Assembly: GCF_000418325.1 (NCBI RefSeq)
Contig: NC_021658.1
Span: 9,190,001-9,254,000, forward strand
Direction of reading: 5' to 3'
Origin: Sorangium cellulosum So0157-2
Lineage (GTDB): Bacteria > Myxococcota_A > Polyangia > Polyangiales > Polyangiaceae
DNA length: 64,000 bases
Made by a program: the position numbers and the translations under genes. Shown one piece after another: positions 16,097-25,067 of this stretch (positions are counted from its first letter, which is position 1; each line of letters begins with the position of its first letter). Below the pieces are notes generated by a model. The model saw only the letters and a list, made by a program, of their open reading frames with translations. It was not told where the DNA came from and did not search any database.

Positions 16097-17059
16097 ATGA
16101 CGATGACAGGCATCCAGAGACGAACGCTGTATCCCGAGATCGAGCCGTACCGCGCCGGCAGGCTCCGCGTCTCCGATCTTCACGAGATCTATTTCGAGGA
16201 GTCCGGCAATCCGCGCGGCAAGCCGGTGATCTTCGTGCACGGCGGGCCCGGGGGCGGCACGGAGCCGAAGCAGCGGCGCTTCTTCGACCCGGCCGCCTAC
16301 CGGATCGTGCTCTTCGACCAGCGGGGCTGCGGCAAGAGCACGCCGTACGCGAGCCTGGAGGAGAACACCACCTGGCACCTCGTCGCGGACATGGAGGCGC
16401 TCCGCGAGCACCTCGGGATCGAGCGCTGGCTGGTGTTCGGCGGCTCGTGGGGGAGCACGCTGTCGCTGGCCTACGCCGAGAAGCACCCGGAGCGGGTGAC
16501 GGAGCTCGTGCTGCGCGGCATCTTCCTCCTGCGGAAGCAGGAGCTCGAGTGGTTCTATCAGCGCGGCGCGAGCGCCATCTTCCCGGACGCGTGGGAGGAG
16601 TACCTCGCGTTCATCCCCGAGGCCGAGCGGGGCGATCTGCTCACGGCCTACCACCGGCGGCTCACGAGCCCCGATCCCCAGCTGCGGCAGCAGGCGGCGC
16701 GGGCGTGGAGCGTGTGGGAGGGGCGGACGAGCTGCCTGTTCATGAACCAGGAGCTCGTCACGAAGACGTCGGGAGAGGAGTTCGCCCTCGCGTTCGCCCG
16801 GATCGAGTGCCACTATTTCGTGAACAAGGGGTTCCTCGCGTCGGAGACGCAGCTGCTCGACGACGTGCACCGGATCCGCCATATCCCCGCGGTCATCGTG
16901 CAAGGCCGCTACGATGTCGTCTGTCCGCCGGAGAGCGCGTGGGCGCTGCACCGCGCGTTCCCGGAGGCCGAGCTGCGCATCGTGGCGGACGCGGGGCACT
17001 CGGCGATGGAGCCCGGCATCCTGCACGAGCTCATCGAGGCGACCGACCGGTTCCGCTGA
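16097..17059 (+). CDS. pip: Proline iminopeptidase
   Basis: A 320-residue alpha/beta-hydrolase that removes N-terminal proline from peptides; cytosolic. Family signatures are LYPEIEPY near the N-terminus, HGGPGGG (oxyanion hole, residues 49-54), FDQRGCGKSTP, and the nucleophile elbow GGSWGS with Ser117. The acid and base are in GRYDVVCP and DAGHS. Length agrees with the family. The ATG at 16097 has a GGGAGC-like site. Probably a single-gene unit, possibly with the small downstream gene 63 bases away. Confidence 0.92.
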   Translation: MTMTGIQRRTLYPEIEPYRAGRLRVSDLHEIYFEESGNPRGKPVIFVHGGPGGGTEPKQRRFFDPAAYRIVLFDQRGCGKSTPYASLEENTTWHLVADMEALREHLGIERWLVFGGSWGSTLSLAYAEKHPERVTELVLRGIFLLRKQELEWFYQRGASAIFPDAWEEYLAFIPEAERGDLLTAYHRRLTSPDPQLRQQAARAWSVWEGRTSCLFMNQELVTKTSGEEFALAFARIECHYFVNKGFLASETQLLDDVHRIRHIPAVIVQGRYDVVCPPESAWALHRAFPEAELRIVADAGHSAMEPGILHELIEATDRFR

Positions 17060-17122
17060 CGCGCGGCGGCCGGCCCTCTGCGTCGGACCGGCGCGCGCAG
17101 GCGCGTGCGGTACGATGGCGGC

Positions 17123-17692
17123 ATGAGCACCGGAGCGCCCTTCCTGCGAGCCGCCTTCGTCCGCGTCCCCGGCCAGCGCGATCGCATCTACGTGCATCGC
17201 CGCGACGGCACCGAGACCTCCTGGGTGTTTCCGACCTACGGGGACCACCTGCCCCACGACCTCATCCACCTCGTGGTGGAGTCCGCGTTCGGCCTGCGAC
17301 ACGGCTTCTGGGGTCGGGTCGACGCGGGCATGGATCCGGCGCGCATCAACGCCGAGGCGAACCGCGCCGGCGGGGCCGACAAGTACCGCGGCTTCGGCGA
17401 GGACCGGCGGGAGCTGCTCCTCGCCGAGGCGCTCGCCAACGCCGGCTGGTACGACCCCCTCGCGTCGAACGAGGCGCGGCGCGCCTCCATGCTCGAGGGC
17501 GCTGCCGAGGCCGGCATCGCGCCGCCGGTCGCGATCACCGAGGAGCGGGTGGCCTCGGCGCACGCCGCGCTCGAGGAGCTCCGCGGCCGGTGGCGCGCGT
17601 TCGGCGCGACGCCGAAGGGGACGCTGGAGCTCCGCTTCTTCCCGGACGATCCCGAGCGCGGCTTCACCGAGCTGCTCGCCGCGCTGCGGTAG
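17123..17692 (+). CDS. Conserved hypothetical protein
   Basis: A 189-residue soluble protein, start at the ATG 17123 (MSTGAPFLRAAFVRVPGQRD). A histidine-rich motif, YGDHLPHDLIHLVVESAF, followed by GLRHGFWGRV is the most conserved-looking part; the C-terminal half is helical with many Arg and Glu. I recognise the motif from unannotated bacterial proteins but know no function. No signal peptide or membrane helix. Same strand as pip, 63 bases downstream. Confidence 0.6.
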   Translation: MSTGAPFLRAAFVRVPGQRDRIYVHRRDGTETSWVFPTYGDHLPHDLIHLVVESAFGLRHGFWGRVDAGMDPARINAEANRAGGADKYRGFGEDRRELLLAEALANAGWYDPLASNEARRASMLEGAAEAGIAPPVAITEERVASAHAALEELRGRWRAFGATPKGTLELRFFPDDPERGFTELLAALR

Positions 17693-17727
17693 GCTGAACG
17701 CGCCGAGCCCCGTGCGTGACGTCACGA

Positions 17728-17743
17728 ATGTGAGCGCTCACAT
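17728..17743. promoter_or_regulatory. LacI-type operator O1
   Basis: Perfect 16-bp palindrome ATGTGAGCGCTCACAT, with the central CG step typical of LacI/GalR-family operators. It lies about 450 bp upstream of the GH43 start and 299 bp (centre to centre) from a second site with the same half-sites, a spacing compatible with DNA looping. Confidence 0.55.
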
Positions 17744-18014
17744 AAACGACGTCGATCCGAATCGGCCGAGGATGGGGCGAGCTCTTGGCCGGCGCGCGCG
17801 CTCGAGTCGCCGCGCGCGAGAGGCGATGCCCAGGGCGCCGGCCGCTCGCGGCGTCGAGCGCCGGCCGTCCTGCGCAGCTCGGCATCGAGCGCGTCGGGCC
17901 GGCGATCACCGCGATCCGGCGCTCGCCCCCTGGTGACGGGGCGCTCCGGAGGAGCCCGCCAGCGTTGTCCTGCCCACAGGCTCGAGGATCCGGCTCGGGC
18001 CGTTCGATTGGGTT

Positions 18015-18043
18015 TGACACACGGAATGTGATCGTTCACATTT
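18015..18043 (+). promoter_or_regulatory. Promoter with LacI-type operator O2
   Basis: A TTGACA -35 box at 18015-18020 is followed at 17-bp spacing by a weak CACATT -10 (18038-18043). Overlapping both is AATGTGA-N4-TCACATT (18026-18043), whose half-sites match the upstream palindrome. A repressor here would block the promoter. No lacI-like gene is in the window. The rest of the 17693-18185 gap shows nothing else. Confidence 0.55.
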
Positions 18044-18185
18044 CGAAGGGGAATACTTGTTCTTTGTCCTGGGTGGGTCGCCCTGCGTGCCTTTGCGCGG
18101 GCCATCCGCTCATTTGATGGCGCCTCCGTCGAGTCAGCACCAGGGGTGCGGGGCGCCGGCAATTCCGCTCGCGAGAGGATTCAAC

Positions 18186-19871
18186 GTGCGCCTGAACACA
18201 ACGTGGAACCGAGCAAGAAGCATGACCCTGTCGGGGATGGCGCTGGCCATCGTCGCCGCGATTCCGTCCCTCGCTCGGGCGGACAACCCGATCGTGCAGA
18301 CCTTCTACACGGCCGACCCCGCTCCCATGGTGCACGAAGGCAGGTTGTACCTCTACACGTCCCACGACGAGGACGTGACGGTGAACGACTTCTACACCAT
18401 GAACGACTGGAGGTTGTACTCCACCACGGACATGGTCAACTGGACGGACCACGGCTCGCCCGCGGGCTACAAGACCTTCCGCTGGGGGACCGACAATGCG
18501 TGGGCGCCGCAGGGTATCGCCAGGAACGGCAAGTACTACCTCTACGTGCCGCTGAACAACAACACCGGCGCGAAGATCGGCGTTGGCGTATCGGACAATG
18601 TGGCAGGCCCGTTCATGGACCCGCTGGGAAAGGAGCTGGCCGTGGCGCCCGGAGGCGGCAACATCGACCCGACGGTGTTCGTCGACGACGATGGACAGGC
18701 CCACATGTACTGGGGGAATGCCAAGCTCCGGCACGTGAAGCTGAACTCGGACATGATCAGCACCTCGGGAAGCATCACCGAGGTGCCGTTGAACGGCTTC
18801 ACCGAGGGTCCGTGGTTCTACAAGCGAGGGTCGCTGTACTACCTCGTCTACGCCGCCATCGCCGGGAGCGAGAAGATCAGCTACGCGACCAGCAACAGTC
18901 CGACCGGGCCCTGGAACATCCGCGGCGACATCATGGACGCCGGGCGCACCTTCACCAATCACGCCGGCATCGTCGACTACAAGGGGCACTCGTATTTCTT
19001 CTATCACAACAGCGCATTGCCAGGCGGCAGTAACTACAAGCGCTCGGTCTGCGTGGAGGAGTTCACGTACGGCGCCGACGGCAGCATTCCGAAGATCACG
19101 ATGTCCACGAGCGGACCGTCCGCCGTCGACACGCTGAATCCGTTCAGTCAAGTCGAGGCCGAGACCATCGCCTTCTCGTCCGGGCTCAAGACCGAGGTGT
19201 GCACCGACACCGGCGCCGGCATGAACGTCACGTCCATCAGCAATGGCGACTACATCAAGGTGAAGAACGTCGATTTCCTGGACGGCGTGACCTCCTTCGA
19301 GGCTCGGGTATCGTCCTCGGCCGGCAACGCGAAGATCGAGCTCCACCTCGACAGTCAGGACGGCACCCTGCTCGGGACGTGCGACGTCTCGGGCGCGTCG
19401 TCCTGGACCACCAAGACCTGTGCGGTCAGCGGGGGCAGCGGGAAACACGACTTGTTCCTGAAGTTCGTCGGCGGCAACGGCGACCTCTTCAAGTTCAACT
19501 GGTGGCGGTTCACCGGACCCACCATGCCGGGTGACGGGGGCGACGGAGGCGGCGGAGGCGGTGCCGGCGGCAGCGGCGGCGCCGGGGGCGCGGCCTCGGG
19601 CAGCGGCGGCTCGGCCACCGGAGGCACCGGCGGAGCGACCGGCACCGCTGGCTCGGGCAGCGGCGGCAGCGCCGATCCCTCCGGTGGGCCTGGCAGCGGT
19701 GGCAACGACAGCACGCAAGCTGCCAGTGGCTCGGGTGGGAACGACGCGGCCGGCGACGATTCAAGCGGCTCGTGCGCTTGCCGGACCGGCGCGGGCACTC
19801 GGAACGGCGGGCTCGCCGCCGCTCTCTCGCTGGTCGCTTCTGCGCTCGTTCTCCGGCGTCGGCGCCGGTAG
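18186..19871 (+). CDS. Secreted GH43 glycosidase with CBM and MYXO-CTERM
   Basis: A 561-residue exported enzyme of glycoside hydrolase family 43 (arabinofuranosidase/xylosidase type). The GTG at 18186 follows a GAGAGGA site and opens a signal peptide (LSGMALAIVAAIPSLARA); the open frame back to 18057 lacks support. Five-bladed propeller residues are FYTADPAPM (base Asp), GGNIDPTVFVDDDG (second Asp) and GFTEGPWF (acid Glu). A CBM6-like module starts near FSQVEAETIAFSSG. A Gly/Ser/Thr linker of about 80 residues follows. The C-terminus is CACR, a hydrophobic helix and RRRRR, a MYXO-CTERM-like surface-sorting tail. Preceded by LacI-type operators, so probably induced by a plant-wall sugar. Confidence 0.88.
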   Translation: MRLNTTWNRARSMTLSGMALAIVAAIPSLARADNPIVQTFYTADPAPMVHEGRLYLYTSHDEDVTVNDFYTMNDWRLYSTTDMVNWTDHGSPAGYKTFRWGTDNAWAPQGIARNGKYYLYVPLNNNTGAKIGVGVSDNVAGPFMDPLGKELAVAPGGGNIDPTVFVDDDGQAHMYWGNAKLRHVKLNSDMISTSGSITEVPLNGFTEGPWFYKRGSLYYLVYAAIAGSEKISYATSNSPTGPWNIRGDIMDAGRTFTNHAGIVDYKGHSYFFYHNSALPGGSNYKRSVCVEEFTYGADGSIPKITMSTSGPSAVDTLNPFSQVEAETIAFSSGLKTEVCTDTGAGMNVTSISNGDYIKVKNVDFLDGVTSFEARVSSSAGNAKIELHLDSQDGTLLGTCDVSGASSWTTKTCAVSGGSGKHDLFLKFVGGNGDLFKFNWWRFTGPTMPGDGGDGGGGGGAGGSGGAGGAASGSGGSATGGTGGATGTAGSGSGGSADPSGGPGSGGNDSTQAASGSGGNDAAGDDSSGSCACRTGAGTRNGGLAAALSLVASALVLRRRRR

Positions 19872-20112
19872 GCGCTCGCGATCCGGTCGCGGATCACCGC
19901 GAACGGCCGGACGCGCCGCGCTCGCGGCGTTGCTGGCGCGTGACGCACGGCGGCGACGAACGTGGGAGCGCCGGTGAGCGCCGTTCAGGGCGCCTGACAG
20001 GACACGCGGTGGCTCGGCGCCTCTCCTTCGCCGATCGTCGCGCGGCGATGACGTTGCGGACGCCACGTTCCCGTGATGTCGTTTCCCACGAACCCATGGC
20101 CCAGCCCGGACC

Positions 20113-21177
20113 ATGCTAGCCCAGACGGGTGGCGCCGCGGCGGCGGCGCACGAGCCCTCCAGCCACGGGAAGGCCCACCTCGGCAAGGCCGTGCTGATCA
20201 CGACGGCCGTGCTCTGGCTGCTCGACTGGGTCAGCACCAGCAGGCTCGACGCCCGGGAAGCGCTGGGGATCGCGGCGTGGGTGTCGGCGGTGCTCGGCGC
20301 GCTCACGGTGGTGGCGCAGAGGCTCGACCCGCAGCGCACGCCCGTCTGGCGGCAGCTGCTGACCCTCGCGCTGACGGCCGGGATCGCCAGCTCGCTGACC
20401 CACCTCGCCGCCCTCCTGCTCGTCATGGCGCTGCCCGACGCCTTCGCCGAGGGCCCGCGGCAGACGTTTGGGGCCACCGCCGTCGTCGGCTTCTTCGACG
20501 GTGACGCGCTGTTCGGCTTCTGGGCCCTGCTCGTCGAGCTGCCGCGCCGGATCGGCGCCGAGCGAAGGCTGGAGCAGGAGCGACACGCGCTCCGCCAGGA
20601 GGCCGAACTCGCGCGCATCCGCGCCGCGCTCGAGCCCCATTTCGTGCTGAACACCCTCAACACGATCGCGGGCCTCGTGACCGAAGAGCCGCGCGAAGCC
20701 CGCGACCTCATCGGGACGCTCGGCGACCTGCTGCGAGACGCCATGCAGGAGTCGCGACGCCACCATCACACGGTGCGCGAGGAGGTGAGCTGGCTCCGGG
20801 GCTTCGCTCGGATCCTGGAGGCTCGGCACGTCGGGCGGCTCGCGTTCGCGTGGGACGTGGACCGCTCGGCGGAGGACTGCGTCCTTCCGGCATTGCTGCT
20901 GCAGCCGCTGCTGGAGAACGCGGTTCATCACGGCGCGCTCCGCCGGCCGGGCCTCGGCCGTGTCGCCCTGCGGATCGCCCACGACGCGGACCGCTTGCGC
21001 TGCACCGTCGAGGACGACGGGCCCGGCTTCGACCCGGGCGCCGCCCGGCCCGGGGGCCGGGGTCTGGACCTTGTGCGGCGCCGCATGGCCCTCGAGTCCG
21101 CCCACGCTTCGCTGCGGATCGACGCGGAGCCCGGCCGGACACGCGTCGAGATCGCGTTGCCAAAGAGGAGCGCATGA
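20113..21177 (+). CDS. LytS/AlgZ-type sensor histidine kinase
   Basis: A 354-residue membrane kinase. About four hydrophobic segments fill residues 20-150. The HisKA_2/His_kinase motif is LEPHFVLNTLNTIAGL, with the phospho-acceptor near His176. The ATPase domain has LLQPLLENAVHHG (N box) and DDGPGFDPG (G1), then GGRGLDLVRRRM. Its stop overlaps the start of the LytTR regulator (ATGA at 21174-21177), so they are a coupled pair. The signal is unknown; no extracytoplasmic sensor domain is visible. Confidence 0.88.
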   Translation: MLAQTGGAAAAAHEPSSHGKAHLGKAVLITTAVLWLLDWVSTSRLDAREALGIAAWVSAVLGALTVVAQRLDPQRTPVWRQLLTLALTAGIASSLTHLAALLLVMALPDAFAEGPRQTFGATAVVGFFDGDALFGFWALLVELPRRIGAERRLEQERHALRQEAELARIRAALEPHFVLNTLNTIAGLVTEEPREARDLIGTLGDLLRDAMQESRRHHHTVREEVSWLRGFARILEARHVGRLAFAWDVDRSAEDCVLPALLLQPLLENAVHHGALRRPGLGRVALRIAHDADRLRCTVEDDGPGFDPGAARPGGRGLDLVRRRMALESAHASLRIDAEPGRTRVEIALPKRSA

Positions 21178-21929
21178 AGCCCCTGTCCGCGCTGATCATC
21201 GACGACGAATGGCCTGCTCGCAACTTCCTCGTAGAGCTGCTGCGCGACACGGGGAGCTTCGGGGACATCGCCGCGGTGACGAGCGTCGAGGATGCCCGAG
21301 AGGTGCTCGAGCGCCCCGAGCTCGGCATCGAGGTCGCGTTCGTCGACGTCCGCCTCGTCGATCGGCCCGGGGATCGCTCGGGGCTCGACTTCGCCCGGTC
21401 GCTCGCCGGCCTGGCGAGCCCCCCGGCGGTGGTGCTCGCCACCGCCTCGGCGCAGTACGCGCTCGACGGGTTCGAGCTGGGCGTCGTCGACTATCTCCTG
21501 AAGCCGTTCACGCTCGATCGCGTCACGACGTGCGCGGCACGGCTGCTCGAGCGGCGCCGGCCGCCGCCCCATGGCGCCGCGCGGCGGCGCCTGGTCGCCC
21601 GGAAGAGCAACGGCCTCGTCTTCCTGGATCTCGATGGCATGTTTGCCTTTCAGACGGTGGATCGCCTCACCTACGTCCACCACGTCGATGGTGTCTTCTC
21701 GATGGACCTCTCCCTCAACGCGCTCGGGGCCGCCCTGGGCAGCCGCGTTTTACGCGTGCACCGCAACTGGCTCATCGCCCCCGCGCACGTGCAGGGGCTG
21801 AGCCGGCTCGCGGGAGAGCTGTTCGTCGAAGTCGGCCCCACGCTCCGCGTCCCCGTGTCGCGCGATCGGGCGCGGGAGGTCCGGCAGCAGCTGCTGGAGA
21901 ACACCGTGGGCATCCGTCAGCCAGGCTGA
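21174..21929 (+). CDS. LytTR-family response regulator
   Basis: A 251-residue regulator. The receiver domain (1-125) has acidic IIDDE, the phospho-acceptor Asp58 in FVDVR and Lys in LLKPF. The C-terminal LytTR DNA-binding domain (about 140-240) shows FQTVDRLTYVHHVDG and LRVHRNWLIAPAHV. Partner of the kinase that overlaps its start. It ends 7 bases before the convergent serine hydrolase gene. Targets are not evident. Confidence 0.9.
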   Translation: MKPLSALIIDDEWPARNFLVELLRDTGSFGDIAAVTSVEDAREVLERPELGIEVAFVDVRLVDRPGDRSGLDFARSLAGLASPPAVVLATASAQYALDGFELGVVDYLLKPFTLDRVTTCAARLLERRRPPPHGAARRRLVARKSNGLVFLDLDGMFAFQTVDRLTYVHHVDGVFSMDLSLNALGAALGSRVLRVHRNWLIAPAHVQGLSRLAGELFVEVGPTLRVPVSRDRAREVRQQLLENTVGIRQPG

Positions 21930-21936
21930 GCTCGTC

Positions 21937-23007
21937 CTATCTCGCCGAGAGAACGAATTTGGCCAGCTCGCCCCCGAGCTGCTCGATATCGAACGCGTCG
22001 GACGCGTTCGTCCCGAGGATGACGCGGGTGTTCGCCTCCGGGCAGTCGGCCGCGTATCCCCCGAAGCCGAAGTCGCTGCCCCCGGCGTAGCCGTACACCG
22101 TCTTGCCCTCGAAGCTCGCGCCCGAGAGGTACAGCGTCCGGTAGGCGTCGAGCGCGGCCGGGTCCAGCACGTCCCCGCCCCAGACGGCGACCAGCCAGCG
22201 CTCCAGATCGGAGACCGTCGTGACCAGCCCGCCATTGCCGACCAGCGACCACGTGTACGGCCACGCGGCCGGGTCGTTGCTCCCGAACGTCGAGTCGCCG
22301 TACCCGATGGCGGTGTCGACCCGTTCCCATACCGGGTCGCCGAAGAAGCCGCTGTGCTGCATCCCGGCCGGCGTGAGGAGCTCGTCGCGCACGTAGTCGG
22401 TGAACCCCCGCCCCGAGACGGTCTCGACGACGTCGGCCAGCAGCGTGTAGCCCGAGTTCGAGTACTCGACCTCGCTTCCCGGCTCGAACCGCAGCTCCTG
22501 CGCGAAGATCCGCTGGCGGGCTTCGAGGCGCGCCATGGGCTCGAAGTCTCCCTCGGTGTCGTGATACTCGTCGAACCCGGCGCTGTGCTGGACGACTTGC
22601 AGGACGGTGATCTCGGCTTTGTCGGCCGGCACGTCGTCGAAGAGGGTCGCGAGCGCGGCCGTCACCCTGAGCTTGCCCTCGCCTTCGAGCTTGAAGATGG
22701 CCGCCGCCGTGAGGTCCTTCATGACGGATCCGAAATCGTACGCGGTGTCGGCGGCGTTGGGCACGCCGTCGTCTCGGTCCGCGAGGCCGTAGCCGCGCGC
22801 CAGCACCGTGCCCCCGTCCACGGTGACCAGCGCCGATCCGGAGAACCCGGCCATCGCCGCGGCGTCGAGGCGGCGCTCCAGCTCGTCGCGGAGGTCGTCG
22901 GGCGCGTCCGGCGTACCGGGGCTCGATCCGCAGGCGGGGTTGAGGACAGCCAGCGCGGTGAGGGCAACGACCCTCGGCAGAGGATCTCGTCGTGTACGGG
23001 ATGTCAT
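21937..23007 (-). CDS. Beta-lactamase-family serine hydrolase lipoprotein
   Basis: A 356-residue class C beta-lactamase/DD-peptidase-fold protein. A signal peptide with lipobox-like NPAC places a lipidated Cys at residue 26. The SxxK motif is SVMKD, preceded by YDFG; YSN is intact (VEYSNSGYTLLADVV). A KTG-like third motif is unclear. Most such proteins are esterases or peptidases, so drug resistance should not be assumed. Single gene, convergent with the LytTR operon. Confidence 0.85.
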   Translation of the reverse strand: MTSRTRRDPLPRVVALTALAVLNPACGSSPGTPDAPDDLRDELERRLDAAAMAGFSGSALVTVDGGTVLARGYGLADRDDGVPNAADTAYDFGSVMKDLTAAAIFKLEGEGKLRVTAALATLFDDVPADKAEITVLQVVQHSAGFDEYHDTEGDFEPMARLEARQRIFAQELRFEPGSEVEYSNSGYTLLADVVETVSGRGFTDYVRDELLTPAGMQHSGFFGDPVWERVDTAIGYGDSTFGSNDPAAWPYTWSLVGNGGLVTTVSDLERWLVAVWGGDVLDPAALDAYRTLYLSGASFEGKTVYGYAGGSDFGFGGYAADCPEANTRVILGTNASDAFDIEQLGGELAKFVLSAR

Positions 23008-23228
23008 AGGGCAGCCACGTTGCCAGACGAGGTGGCGAGATCGAGCGAAGGATGACCAGCCAGGGGTTTTGTCCGACGAGCGGCGGGTTCTCCGGTACGA
23101 GGCGCGGGGCGGTAGCTCGTCCCCGGGTACGGCGGAGCGCCACGGCCGTGCCCGCGCCGATCTCGCGATGCCGGGGTCGCGCCCTGGTCAGGAGTGCGCC
23201 CGGGGGCCCGCCATGTCGCTGGCGCTGC

Positions 23229-24194
23229 TCACCGCACCTCCCCGCGTCGCGGCCGACGCTGGCGCTCGCTCTCGCGTCCGCGCAGGCCCCTCTCCCGATC
23301 GCGAGGAGCGGCGCCGAACTCACGTACCAGGTCAACGAGCGGCCGGAGCAGGGGGGACTGCGCGTCGGGCCGCCACATCGCGATGTTGCGCATCTCCAGG
23401 CCGAGATCGCTGACCGGCTTCCAGATCGCGGTGCCGACATCGAGGAAGCGCGCCGCGGGCTCCGCGCCGAAGGTCAATCCGAAGCCGCTCGCCACGAGCG
23501 TCAACAGGGCTTCTCCGTCGAGGATCTCCGAAGCCACGTTGAGGGTCACGCCGCGCGCGCGAACGGCGGCGATGATGTCGTCATACAAACGAGGGTTGCT
23601 CTTCCGCGGATCCATCAGCATGGGCTCGGTCGCCAGGTCCTTGACCTTGATCGTGGAGGCGGTCGCCAGAGGGTGCTGCTTCGGCACGACGATCCCGAGG
23701 CGATGCCGGGCAAGCACGACGCTCTCGAGCGAGGCGTCATCCGGGACGTAGTTCCCATAGCCGATCGAGATCTGCCCCGCGCGCAGGGCGTCCCACTGCT
23801 GGGCGCTGCTCATGGGCACGAGCTCCACGTTCACTCGAGGGGCCTGCTTCCGAAACCGCGTGAGGATCGTCGACAGCGGGCCGACATACGCAGAGCCGCT
23901 CTCGAAGCCGATCGTGACGGTCCCGATCTGGCCTTCGGCCGTCTCCCTCACCTCTTTGGCCGCGGCGTCCACGCCCGAGAGGATCGCCTTCGCTCTGTCC
24001 AGGAGCAGCCGCCCGGCGGGCGTGAGCTTCACGCCGCGCCCCGATGGCTCGAAGAGCTCCGCGCCGATCTCCTCTTCGAGCTGCTGCATCTGACGGCTCA
24101 GCGGCGACTGTGATACGTGCAGCTTCTCTGCCGCGCGCCTGAAGCTCTCCGCCTCGGCGATGGCGATGAAGTAGCGCAGGTGACGGAGTTCCAT
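23229..24194 (-). CDS. LysR-family transcriptional regulator
   Basis: A 321-residue LysR regulator. The N-terminal winged HTH reads MELRHLRYFIAIAEAESF then LHVSQSPLSRQMQQLEEEIG; the C-terminal half is the periplasmic-binding-like effector domain. The ATG at 24194 is preferred over the one at 24200 because AGGAG sits 7 bases before it but only 1 base before the other. Divergent from the O-methyltransferase at 24351 with a 156-bp shared gap, the classic arrangement for LysR control of its neighbour. Confidence 0.9.
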   Translation of the reverse strand: MELRHLRYFIAIAEAESFRRAAEKLHVSQSPLSRQMQQLEEEIGAELFEPSGRGVKLTPAGRLLLDRAKAILSGVDAAAKEVRETAEGQIGTVTIGFESGSAYVGPLSTILTRFRKQAPRVNVELVPMSSAQQWDALRAGQISIGYGNYVPDDASLESVVLARHRLGIVVPKQHPLATASTIKVKDLATEPMLMDPRKSNPRLYDDIIAAVRARGVTLNVASEILDGEALLTLVASGFGLTFGAEPAARFLDVGTAIWKPVSDLGLEMRNIAMWRPDAQSPLLRPLVDLVREFGAAPRDRERGLRGRESERQRRPRRGEVR

Positions 24195-24254
24195 CGGCAT
24201 GCTCCTCGATCCCAGGGCCGGCCGCAGCCCTTCATCGATGCTCAACAGGTCTCA

Positions 24255-24288
24255 AACCGATACCAATATTGTCCTGGACGACTCGGTT
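24255..24288. promoter_or_regulatory. Possible LysR binding site in divergent gap
   Basis: Inverted half-sites AACCGA (24255-24260) and TCGGTT (24283-24288) are separated by 22 bp in the gap between the LysR gene and the methyltransferase. The position suits an autoregulating LysR protein; the long spacer makes this tentative. Confidence 0.3.
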
Positions 24289-24350
24289 GTCAAACGGTAC
24301 CCATCTCGCATGGTCATGGTCGTTCATTCAGAGAGAAAGGAAACGCAGGC

Positions 24351-25043
24351 ATGAATTCCATCAGCAAAGGCCAGGTCGCAGAGGTCCTCGAGCGCCTTCA
24401 CCAGGAAGCGGAGGCGGCTGACGCGCCGCTCGCCGCTGACGCCGGGAGGGAGGCGTCCACCCGAGAAGAGATGATCGACCAGGTCCTCAAGGACGAAGCC
24501 AGCGATCTGAAAGGCACGTACAACGGCTTCGCGGAGAACTTTCTCAATGTCTCCCCGGAGTTCGGACGTTTCCTCTATCTGTGTGCCCGCGCATGCAAGG
24601 CCAAGCGGATCGTGGAGTTCGGCTCCTCGATGGGGGTCTCCACGATCTACCTGGCTGCCGCGCTGCGCGATATGGGCGGCGGCCGCGTGATCGGGACCGA
24701 CCTCGTGCCCAGCAAGGTCGAGCGGGCGCGGGCGAACGTCGCCGCCGCCGGGCTGTCCGAGCTCGTCGAGCTCCGGGCCGGTGATGCTCGAGAGACCCTC
24801 AAGTCCGGTGTCGGCGGTGATATCGACATGGTGTTGCTCGACGGCGCCTTCACCCTCTATCTCGACGTTCTCAAGCTGCTCGAGCCGCACCTGAAGCCTG
24901 GCGCGATCATCATCGGCGAGAACGCGTTCGAGCAGGCCTCGGGCTATATCGACTACGTGCGCGACCCGCAGAACGGCTATCTCTCCCAGTCGCTCCCGTT
25001 CGACGCGGGGCGCGGCAACGAGCTCACGATCAAGACGAGCTGA
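24351..25043 (+). CDS. SAM-dependent O-methyltransferase
   Basis: A 230-residue class I methyltransferase resembling the caffeoyl-CoA O-methyltransferase (family 3) group. The ATG at 24351 is preceded by AAAGGAAACG. SAM motif I is IVEFGSSMGVSTIYLA, followed by GTDLVPSKVERARANV (acidic loop) and DIDMVLLDGAF. The N-terminal helical extension (residues 1-60) suits a dimeric member of this group. Substrate unknown; LysR control hints at a small aromatic inducer or substrate. Confidence 0.85.
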   Translation: MNSISKGQVAEVLERLHQEAEAADAPLAADAGREASTREEMIDQVLKDEASDLKGTYNGFAENFLNVSPEFGRFLYLCARACKAKRIVEFGSSMGVSTIYLAAALRDMGGGRVIGTDLVPSKVERARANVAAAGLSELVELRAGDARETLKSGVGGDIDMVLLDGAFTLYLDVLKLLEPHLKPGAIIIGENAFEQASGYIDYVRDPQNGYLSQSLPFDAGRGNELTIKTS

Positions 25044-25067
25044 GCACCCTGGCCCGAGGCACGCTGA

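Noticed and set aside
13784..17725. 1313-codon minus-strand frame across acyl-CoA synthetase and pip
   Set aside because: Covers two well-supported plus-strand genes and has no protein-like composition.
21937..23007. True antibiotic-resistance beta-lactamase
   Set aside because: SxxK and YSN are present but the KTG motif is unclear, and the protein matches the broad esterase/peptidase group; resistance cannot be claimed.
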